Of a stretch of 64,000 nucleotides of DNA, positions 50,801 to 61,313 are shown piece by piece. The stretch comes from Phoebastria nigripes (taxonomy: Eukaryota > Chordata > Aves > Procellariiformes > Diomedeidae): positions 2,661,783 through 2,725,782 of the forward strand of contig JAYKAV010003266.1 in the NCBI GenBank assembly GCA_035582835.1, read 5' to 3'. A program made the translations under genes and the position numbers. The number at the start of each line of letters is the position of its first letter. Positions within the stretch are counted from its first letter, which is position 1. The notes beneath the pieces were generated by a model. That model ran no database searches. It saw only the letters and a list, made by a program, of their open reading frames with translations, and was not told where the DNA came from.

Positions 50801-53800
50801 CCAGCCCAGCACACCTATGCTACTGCCATTGTGTTTCCTATACAATATTATCTGAGCCCTTGTCTGCTAGTTTCTAATTAGAAGTAATGAAATGGGTCTA
50901 GGATTTGGGGAGAATATGAACTGTGTTGCTTTACAGCAGGAGTCTTGCACAATTGTTAGCAACAGAAACTTTTCCTATGAGCAGGTTTACCCATTCCTGG
51001 GCTTTCCTGCATCTTCCATGCATGCATCCTCCATTGATGCAGCTAGAACTGCATTTAACCGGACAGCACAGACCCAGGGCTGGTTGCTGATCTCTCAGCA
51101 GCAGGGTTTCTAGCACTTCTCCCACCCTCGTCACATCTCAGGGTGTTTGCAGTTGATTATGGTAACAAGTGTTCTCCATTGTGCTGTCCATGTTGACCGG
51201 AGTCTCTGGTTCGCCATGACACCTTCTCCTCTTCTTTCCCCTTTAGACATTCATTGATATTTGTAAAGCTCTGCCCAAAACCAACGTGGCCTCCCTGGTC
51301 TATGCCTTGGTCAGTGCTGTGCTCCTGATCATTGTCAAGGAGCTCAACCTAAAGTACATGAAAAAGATCCGGATGCCCATCCCCATGGAGATCATCATCG
51401 TAAGTGACGCACGAGCTGTCCCTTGGACCCTCCAGGAGACAGTCCCTCCCCTCACCTTATAGCCCTGGGACACCCACTTCAGCTCACAGAGGGCCCATCA
51501 CGTAGAGCATCTACACAGTGAATATGATGTGACCCCCACATGGCTTGGGGTCAGAAATTGGGCCATCCTCATGGAGGATACCTCGTCCCTGTTAGACTGT
51601 ACCTGCATCCTGGTGATGCTGAGGATGAGAAACGTAACTCCTACTGGGGAGGTTCTCTCCTTTCCTAGCCAGAATTTGGTGCTAATTTTCTACTGTCAGC
51701 CCCAGGAGCACAGCAAGCTTAGTGCTTCTGAGAGAGCTCATGCTGCTTCTGCTTACTGCTCTTTTATTCTCTGTATTTTCAGGTAATAGTTGCAACTGCA
51801 ATCTCTGGCAGCTTTAACATGCCCGAGAAGTACGGCATGCCAGTAGTTGGGAAGATCAGCATGGGGTAAGTGCATGTGCAGGTCTGACTCAACTTCCAGA
51901 TAATTTTCCTTCTTCCTCCTCCTCCTGCAGCCTGGAAAACACCTCACTCTTCCCTGCTGTATGACAGTGCCCTTCCAAGACTGTCAGGCAGCATTGCTGC
52001 ACCCTGTTACACAACTGCCACCATCCACTCACGCTGTCCACAGCGTAGACACGGATTATGTCATTCCTGAACACACAAGCTCCTCANCCACTTCACTGGC
52101 CTCCAGACACTAGTGTCACAACTGCTTCTCGCCTCCGCTCTGAGTGCAGGTTCCCAGCGCCAACCCTGCCCCTGGTGAACAAGTGGAAAGACATGATCAG
52201 CACAGCTTTCTCGCTCGCCATCGTGAGCTACGTGATCAACTTAGCCATGGGGAGAACGCTGGCAGCCAAGCATGGCTACGACGTGGACCCCAACCAGGTA
52301 ACGCTTGGTCTGGAAGGACGCAGTCAAGGACCGTTCCCCTTGCTCTCAGGCGTGAAAGGAAAACCTTGCTGCATGAATGGGAAGCTTTCAAACGTGCTCT
52401 GCTTAAAACAGACACGCTGCTCCCATGCATGCAGGCTCACGTGGCAGCTTGCCATGTGGGGGTCGAAAGGACATAACAGATCCATCTCCCATGGACTGGA
52501 GAGAGCCTGCAAAAGGGAAGAAAGCCTTAGGTTGAGCTCTCTGCTTTGCTCTCCCTCCAGACCTGAGGCTTCAGCCCTGAGTGCTGGCCCAGACAGCATT
52601 TTTGGAGGTTGTTGGAGCACAACGAGGCACATGTATTTCTCACTGAGCAGAGAAAGACCTGGATTCCTGGTGTGTCACCTAGTTACTGTGAGAGGCAGGA
52701 CATTAAATAATCCTCTTTTGTCATCATGGCACGGTGGCAGCTTTCAATAACAGCCACACATACCATATGAAGCCCTGCCCTTAGTGTGTCGACAGATGAC
52801 AATGTGTTTATGTGGAATTGTGCTTCCAGGTTTCCCTGCTATACCAGAGCCCATCCCAGCTCTTAGGGAAGGGATGGGTCTGGGACACACTGCAGGGAAC
52901 CCAGGTCCCTTCCCTGGCCACACAAACCCCAGACTTGGGCACCTGCTCTCCTGCCTGGCAGCTCAGACGCATTGGCAGGGCAGGACGGGCAGCTGTCCTT
53001 TCTGATGACCACATTCCCCCATCTCCACAGGAAATGCTGGCCCTGGGCTGCAGCAACTTCTTCGGATCCTTCTTCAAAATCCACGTGATCTGCTGTGCTC
53101 TCTCTGTCACTCTCGCCGTCGATGGGGCAGGAGCGAAGTCACAAGTTAGTACCTCCTCCTCCTCTCTCCCCTACGTGACCCTACTTGACCACAAACCCCT
53201 GTAGCTGCTGCATGCTGCCAGCCTGACATCGCTGCTGCAGGTCTGGAGAAGCTCCATATATGAGTGCATCATGTTGCTGTTGTTAAAGCAGAATTTCCTC
53301 CCTCCCTAACCCCTTTTTGTTCCCTGGATGGTTCTTTGGATTGGTCACAGATGTAGGGCTGTAAATCTGCATTCCCAGTCTGGCTCCCCCGATTGAGCAG
53401 AGCTACCACGTGAGGGAAGTTTGGGGTTATCTGTGAGATCTGCAAAATCCTAGCCTATTTCTCAGAGGCAATCATTTGCTCACATAAAATACTGCAGTGA
53501 CCAGTTGTCCNGTTGGCTGAAGCAGCAGGAGAGGGAAGACCCAGAGGAGGGTTAGGAAGATCCTGATGTTTGCTGAAGTGATTTCTTTCTTTTTTGCAGG
53601 TGGCAAGTTTCTTTGTGGCCTTGGTGGTTATGGTGACCATGCTGGCTCTGGGGATCTACCTCGAACCTCTTCCAAAGGTAACAACACAAACATCTGTGCA
53701 AACAGCGTGGCCACTGCATCACATACTCCACACAGCCAAGCAAAGGCACAGTCTTGCTCCAAAAACCCCTGATGCAAACTGCTGCACAGCATGGTTTGTT

Positions 53801-56800
53801 CCTGGCCTGGGGTCCTGTCTGCACTGAGTCTCTGGAAGCAAGAATAGTCTAAGTTATTATGCTCCGATCCAAGTGAGATCTTTGTGAGCGTCACCCTTTC
53901 CCATTCCCTTGTGGTAACTGGACCAAGGAAGGGAGACACTGCAGAAGCATCTGCTGCAAAACGTGGCACATCCACACTGCACATCCACATCCTAGCTGAT
54001 ACGATCCCCTCTCCTCCGCAGTCTGTCCTGGGAGCCCTCATCGCAGTGAACCTGAAAAACTCCCTCAAGCAGCTGGCTGATCCCTTCTACCTGTGGAAGA
54101 AGAGCAAGCTGGACTGCGTGAGTGCCTGGGGACGGGTGGGAGGCACCCGCCTGCCTAGGCTGGCAGCTCAGCCCACGGCCGCGCGAGGCAGAGGCAGGGC
54201 GAGCAGGCTAGCCCCCCCGGCAGGCTTTTGGGGGCAGGAGGGCGGTGTGAGTCCCCTGCAGAAGGTGGGTTTCACTCTCTCGGTGTGGTTGTGCTTCCAA
54301 CCCCTCGCCAACGAGGTCCCGAGCAGCGGCAGAGCCTGTCCTGCCCAGCTGAGCACTCTCATGCTTAGCGCACATATCAGAGAGGCCTGAACTATTACCT
54401 GCTCTGTTTAAATGCCAATCAACTGCAGGAGCCTGTTTGCCCAGAACTAGCCAAACCGGCCCTGCTCAATATCTAGGAGTCATGACTTAAAAACTCACAC
54501 AATAGCCCTCCAGGGTGAGGAGAGCCCTTCACAGCGATAAGGACTCCAGGCACTGGTTGATGTATAAACCCAGGCAGGGGGTGCGGGGGAGTGAGAACGG
54601 AATTTGGAAATGTCTGACATAAAAAGACAGTGTTTGAACAGGACTCCCACGGCTGAGTGGTGTGTGTGGACACTGAGCCAATATCCTGTCAGGTCCCGAC
54701 AAACTGCCTTATCGGAGAAATCAGGAGTCCAAAGGGGCTGACCTGAGTCATCAAGAGCTTTCCCAAAATACTGTTCAAAGAGGTGCTGGAGAAGAGATGG
54801 GTTAGCAGTCCAGGCAGAGATTTCACAGGGGTGTGATCATGATGTGAAGGCACACTTTAGCACGGGGCATGACCTACAAAAAAATTGGTCCATGCTTAGG
54901 ATTGAGCCTGGCAGGCTGACCGGACCAGGAACGTGCAAGGTCTGCGCTGACATGGTTATGCAGGCAAGAACCATCAGAGAGGGGAAGTCGCTGATGGGAA
55001 GATGCAGTTCTNTGTCGGGAATCATTTATGGCAATTTAAGCACATCTCTGAATGGGTTCTGCTGGTGCCTGGTGGGTAGGATGGAAGGTCTGGGTCGGCG
55101 CTGGCAGTTCATGTGAGGGCAGGTGAAGTTACTGCCCGTTATCAGAGCTCGCAGAAGGGAGCACAGACCTGAGCAGACGGTGGACTGAGCGGAGACACAC
55201 GGCACTGCCTGGGGAACGCCTTGCCGGCGGGTCTCTGCCAGACGTGGTCACCACAACGGAGGTGAACAGCCGTCAGAAACCTCTTTGGTTTGGCCCGTGT
55301 GAATCATCTGTCCTCCACGGCACAGCCAGACCCACTGCCCCGGCTGTGCTGTGTTTCCACTGAGCTGCTGGAACAAAGCTCTTGCTACCAGCAACCACGG
55401 ACAGCCTACAGGTGCAGGGAGCATGGAGACCTGGCAGATGCCAATGGAGTGAACTGCATTTCCCTTGACCTTAATCTCCCTGGAATTTGATTCAGTGTCC
55501 TGTCCCAAAATGGGGAACACCATTTCTGGGTGATGTCAGACCATCGGTGTTTGTTACCTCAAGTCCCGTTGTGTTTCAGTGCTAACTGCAGGGATCACTC
55601 CACAGACAGAGCCCAGTGTGAAGTCTGGATCGAGGGAAGCCCTTACTTGCCATTTATATGCACCATGCGCATAAATTAAGATGCTGAAGTCATCAAGGTT
55701 ACCCTGATTTGTTCAAGGTCAAAGTTAGGTTTTACCAGTCTTAAGAATGGGATTATAATAACCTGATAATGATTCTCAGAGAGCATGTTTATATGTTTAG
55801 GCAGGACTAATTTAATATGGAGGGAGATACTCTAGTGCTAATATATAAAAATGACAAATGACAGAGCTCTGAGCAGAGAGGTGGAGCAGGTTTTGGTATG
55901 CTCTGTCATACTTTGTCATCAAATCTGCTTTGTGTTCAGGTCATTTATAGTAGGTGCTCAGACGGTTTTCAGATAGATGCTCATTCCTTCTGAAATGCTC
56001 TGACGGACAGCAGGAGATTTCTCGGGGCTGGGAGCAGTTACTGAGCAGCAGATGGTCTGATCTGCAGGAGCCTTTTCTTGACTAGATAGGCTGATACTTT
56101 TTGAACTGAATGAGTGGTGCGGGTGTTCATGCAGCTGTGAAGAAACGCACTGGCTGCTTTTACGGCTGAAAAACTGGGGCTTCTGGCAAGTTTCCCAGCA
56201 ATGATGTTTCACACAAAAGCATGCAATAAACTGTATAATTAGAATAGCTGCAGAATTCAGGCCTTGGTCTTTTGATCCTCAGCTGTGTAGTTCTTTGGGT
56301 CCAGAATATCAGCACAGAGCCATTTTCCATCCATCACTGTGCTCCAGCCCGTGGTAGAGTAAAATGACCTGCCATGCTCTTTTCTTTCTGCAGTTGGTCT
56401 GGCTGGTGAGCTTCCTGTCCGCTTTCTTCCTGAGCCTTCCCTACGGAGTCGCTGTGGGTGTGGGATTTTCCGTGCTGGTCGTGGTTTTCCATACCCAGTT
56501 GTAAGTACCGGTGTAGCTACAAAAACCAAAAGAGAAGGAAAATCTCCCAGTTGCAGGATAAACGACAGATTATTTTTATAACCGACCTCTGGCCCATGTT
56601 TCGAAGGAACGTGCGGCAGGAGCCTGGGGGAGTGCAGGTGTTCTCCCCAGCCCCTGGAATGTGCAAACAGGAATGGCAGGCGCTAATTTACTGCCTGCAT
56701 TCCCACTCCTGCGCACGGTTAGCGATGTGCACATCCCAAGGCAGGGGGAAGTCTGAAGGTATTTACTTCAGCACGAAAAGCTACCTGCATAGTTCCCAGC

Positions 56801-59800
56801 AGAAAATCCTGCTCATAAAAAGAAAGAGCCCCATATATGTGCAGAGACTGGCGTGAAGTTTTCACACCATTTTTAATCCATCAAAGCCTTTTATTAATAT
56901 TTCCCAGTCTGGGATTGCAAACTGCTGACTCTTTTTTGCCCTGTAGACTCCGCAGGGATGAAATCCAAGTATTTTCATAAAGCAAATTTTCAAATCCTGG
57001 TATGGAATGCGAAGCAAAGCAGTTTTCTTCCCCTGTAACTTTTACTCTAATTCTGGTTGCCTCTTTTCTCCTAGCCGTAACGGCTCTGCCCTGGGCCAAG
57101 TAACTTCCACTGACATCTACAAGAACCCTAAAGCCTACAACAAGGTAAGCAGAAGCTAAAGCATCCTCAGAGAAAATGCTGTTCTTTGCCACCGGTACCC
57201 AATGTGATCAGGAAACTCAAGTCCATGTTTCTGTCTCAGCAAGGTTGTTTGCTGCCTGTTTCAGGGGTAGCAGGAGAGCTGCTGTTCAGTTTGACCTTCC
57301 CAGTTATCTGCTGCCCAAACTCCCAGCCACCCTGCACCCCACACACACCCCGTCAGGCCTGGTTTGAGCTCTTGTCTCTGTTGCAGGTACATGAACTTAA
57401 TGGGATTAAAATTGTGACCTACTGCTCACCACTATATTTTGCCAACTCAGAGATATTCCGCGAGAAGATTATAGCCAAGGTGAGCAATGCCCTAACAAAT
57501 TGCTGCTTGCAGCCAATCCCAAATCTCTCCTGTATTGCTACACGGAGATAATTAAGCCTAGGATGATCAGGAAAGATGGTCACATCCATCCTCTACTCTT
57601 CCATCCTTTTCTCCCTCATCTTCGGGACTGTTTGTAGACCTCATTTGAGAGGTTATGCATGAATCCTGGCAAGTATCCTCCTCCGAGCTCTGCCAAAGCA
57701 GAGTCATCCTGCTACTGCAAGTCTCTCCTCCCTCCATGTGCAGGTACCCTGAGTTACTGAAGATGTTGTTCTTTGGTTGCCATCAGGATCACCTCACTCC
57801 GGTGTACAGCTGGTGCTGTCCTCCTGTGCCACGTGCCACAGGCTGGGAAATGGGAAGAAAGAAATAGCAGCCCCTGACTACGGGGCTGAACAGACTTTTT
57901 CAGTGAAAACTCTCTTTTCCACAGACTGGGGTGGATCCTGGTAAAGTGTACCTAGCCAGGAAGAAATATGTGAAACGGCAGGAGAAGGGGACAGCACAAC
58001 CACCAACAAAGCTACCGAAACTCTTATTGAGGCAGAACAAGGTAACTCAGTTTGGGTTCCTGTGTTGATGAATAAGACCCCCAAGTCCCCATCAAACAGC
58101 TCCTCTTGATATAGCATTTTCTGCACTGTCTTCCTAGCCACATTTACCACCTCTTGCCTCCTTTCCTTCCCACCCACATCTCCATTCCTCCCAATAGCCA
58201 AAACCTTAAGATGCAGGAGAACTGGCAATGGCTGGGAGCAAGAAAGCNGTAGAGATGACTAGAATGGAAACATGGTGAACAATTTGCTAGAAACTGGGCT
58301 TGCCCTCTTTCTCTAAGGATGCATCTATGTCAGCATTTCAGTTCAAAAGTACCCTTCTGAAGTACATTTCCCAGTCATTCCAGCTTCATTTGGTTTGCAT
58401 TGCTGAGCAGTCTTGAAGCATGTGAACAGGAATCATTTAAAATTAACCTAACGTACTGCAACCGCAAGGGACATTCAGTCTAGCACCAGGCTGGAGTTAG
58501 TCCAGATTAAAACGCTTCATGCCACTGAATACTTTAGGTGCATTCACATGTCAGGATCCCAGCTTGTGCTGATAGTTGTGCCCTGCCCTGACCGTGCATT
58601 TCTGCTTTGCTGTAGACCTTGTCTTTGCAAGAGCTCCAGAAGGACTTTGAAAGCACCTCTCCAACAGATACCAATAACAACCAGACGACTGCTAATGGTG
58701 CCAGCATCTCCTACATCACATTCCATCCACCTGCCAACAGTGCTGGGCAAGTGCACACCTCCAGTGAGCTGGGCAGCACCACTACTCTGCAAGGAAGCAC
58801 TTTCAGTGTCATGCCTACAGTAGATGTTGACCCTATGATGACAGCACCACCCTATATCAGCTGTCACACCATCATCCTGGACATGAGTGGAGTGTGTTTT
58901 GTTGACCTCATGGGCACAAAAGCATTGGGCAAGGTTGGTTCTGTACTACAAACATAGCCAAGCAACATATCACCTAGGTACCTTCTACTCTTTTGGGCAG
59001 CTCAGATAAAGATGTTTACTCTCCTCAATAGAAGGTTTGTGTGACTTTCTCCTTCAGCATCCCCAGGACATGTGTAAAGCCCTGGAAAAAAGACTTTATG
59101 TCTAAACACAAAACTGGAGCAGCAGTGTTATTAATCCTCTCTCTCCCCTCTCATCCCTTCTAGTTGTGTTCCAGTTATCAGAAGATTGGGATTAAAGTGT
59201 TCTTGGCAAACGTGCATGGTAAGAATCCATAAAGAACACATTTCCATGTGATATTCCCCCATTTATGTGCTCCTGACAGACAGGAGATCTTTTGTGTTCT
59301 TTATGCAAACTGTGTGAGCTGTCAGCCTTTTCTTGGACCAAACGAGAACAGATGAAATAAGAGAACAGAAGAAAGGAAAGAGAAACACTGTTCTCTGTAT
59401 GTGAAATAGGTCCTTTCATTTGGGAAGTGATATGACTGGAACATCTCCACATTTAGCATGTGGAAAAATAGATCCCTATACTCTCATTTCTGCAGCAAAC
59501 CTGCTTCTTCCCTATGCATCCCAGCCTTGCTTTAGCTCAGAGGACTACTGTCAGCCACGTGCACTTTCAAAGGCTTCCTTCTTTGGTTTCCTTCTTGTTC
59601 ATGTGCTTTTCCTTTCTTCAGCCCAGGTGTACAATGACATTAGCACAGGTGGAGTCTTTGAGGAAGGAGGCCTGGACCAAAGTCACATCTTCTTGACGAT
59701 CCATGATGCTGTTTTGTTTGCACTGGCAAATACCAAAGAAGTTGTCCACCCGCCCATCTTAGAAGAGGTAAATATGCTCCACAGCCTTTCTCCAGCTCAC

Positions 59801-61313
59801 AGTACTGTACTATTAGGTTTACATGCTGCGTCAGCACAAAGGAAGTATAACAACTCAATACTGCACCTAATAAAGTTTCTTATTTATCTCAAGTGGTAAA
59901 GGTCTAAATCCAACAAAATATTTCATCTCCTAATTCTCACGTACGGGCCAAGTACCTACTGATTGAATTGATNTCAATGGGAATTCAGAAGTGTAAATGT
60001 CTTCTGCAAGCCCCCAGCTGGGAGATGAATGTTGTCCCAGCCTGGAGAAGCCAAAAGATTGTTCCAGCACTATGCCCTCAGTTTGGTGTTGGCTGGAACA
60101 TGCAACTGCACACAAAGGCAGAATTTGGCCCTCGGAAATGAAGGCAAAGCACATGCCCCTGTCCTTGAATAGCCCCAGCATCCATGAATGCTTCCCTTGG
60201 TGGGAGGAGAAAAGGCCGAGGCAGGAATGTGGCACATGCTGACAACACAGGGTCAGATAGGCTATTTCCCCAAGTATGGGTTGGTTTATTGCAGGATAAT
60301 TGGAGTTGGAACCAGGGCAGTGGTAGCCAGTTCTCTCATGAGAATAAGTTAAGGTACCTGATATCTCAGCAGAGAGATATGTAAATGCCAGCTCAGTCAG
60401 AGGAGATAAAACAATTGAAACAGGATTCCTTCTGTGCCCCTTCTTCCTGGGCATTTCCCTTTGAGCATGTGTGATGTTTTAAGCCTGGGTTAGTCATTTT
60501 TTTCATTCCTTTCGACCCTGCACTCTGCTAATTTGTGGATTTGATTCTTTCCTGCACAGCGGCCGAATCAGACAGAGCTGTCCATCTATGACGAGTCTGT
60601 GGATGAAAGCAGTGCAGAGTTCAAGAACTTGGAGGAGGTTAGTTCTAATGCCAGGGGTCACTTCTTCAGCTGTGGACATGAGGAAATCAGAAGTCGTGGT
60701 TGGGATTGATTAGATGGGAAGCCCCCTGTGCCATTGCCAGGCAAACTGCTAGCAACAGTAACGCTTTGCAAAGTTAGTTGCAAAAATAATTTAAAATCCC
60801 TGTCATGAGGAGCTCTGGCAGGCACCTGGATGAAGGAGCAGCTAGGTTACCCCACAGGGGAATCCTTTAATCCATTCTGGGCCACATAGCTCAGGTTCAC
60901 AGTCAGGCCTGTGTTCTCCACGCACTGGGGTGAACTTGGAGAACCAGGTTTAGCTCAAGCCCAAAAGAAGGGTCACCGGTCAAGTTTTTCAGCACAGACT
61001 TTGTTAATGCTGAAGTGATCTGTACCCACTGAACCCAGGTCCCCGGGGAGGAGATACGTTCCAATGCTGACCTTCCCCATGCTATCCATGCACAGCTGGA
61101 AGCAGAGCAACCTCCCCACCGCCAGCTTTCCCTTGTGGAGGAGGGCTGGGAAGGGTTGGAGTTTCTGGTGACCTTTCTCTGTGTGACTGAATGACTGCTG
61201 AGCTGCGTTGCTGGGTTTGTGCCATGGCATCAGCCCTAACCCAGTATGCCTTGTGTGCCTTTTAGGAGATGTTTGGAAGCATGTTCCACTCAGAGACCCA
61301 GACAGCTCTGTGA
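47890..61313 (+). CDS. SLC26A9: SLC26A9 chloride channel/transporter with STAS domain
   Basis: SLC26A9 is an epithelial anion protein (stomach, airway) that conducts chloride and interacts functionally with CFTR (family knowledge). Coding exons: 47890-48014, 49022-49161, 49492-49602, 49903-50078, 50484-50648, 51247-51399, 51783-51865, 52150-52297, 53031-53144, 53600-53677, 54022-54117, 56394-56500, 57075-57144, 57387-57479, 57925-58041, 58616-58933, 59164-59218, 59622-59767, 60560-60637 and 61266-61313. All introns are GT-AG, the frame is continuous, and the product is 806 residues (human 791). The N-terminus has [12 protein letters not shown] and a YPVGEKL motif. The membrane domain spans about 65-500, with [20 protein letters not shown] (SLC26 signature) at 87-106 and sequons at N152, N156 and N161 in an outer loop. 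A STAS domain follows (about 515-755), split by a divergent Thr/Ser-rich insert in exon 16, with [14 protein letters not shown] near its second half. The C-terminus FHSETQTAL resembles a PDZ-ligand-like end. Other SLC26 members match less well. Confidence 0.97.
48131..48185 (+). repeat. Possible SINE tail relic in SLC26A9 intron 1
   Basis: The run gggctttgatggatgaaagg, then cacgggagaaatacaaattgt resembles the 3' tail motif 'ggatgaaaggtgctatataaatgcaaatt' shared by several old amniote retroposons. It is a short match by eye, so the family is not assigned. Confidence 0.35.
54118..56393. other. SLC26A9: Large SLC26A9 intron 11
   Basis: At 2.3 kb this is the largest intron of the coding part. 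Its middle (about 55.6-56.0 kb) is AT-rich and contains ttcaaggtcaaagttagg at 55712-55729, whose AGGTCAAAGTTAG core resembles an HNF4/nuclear-receptor DR1 site. No exon was recognised. Confidence 0.4.

Noticed and set aside
54838..55116. Open frames inside SLC26A9 intron 11 as extra exons
   Set aside because: Exons 11 and 12 join in frame as in human, with no room or need for another coding exon.
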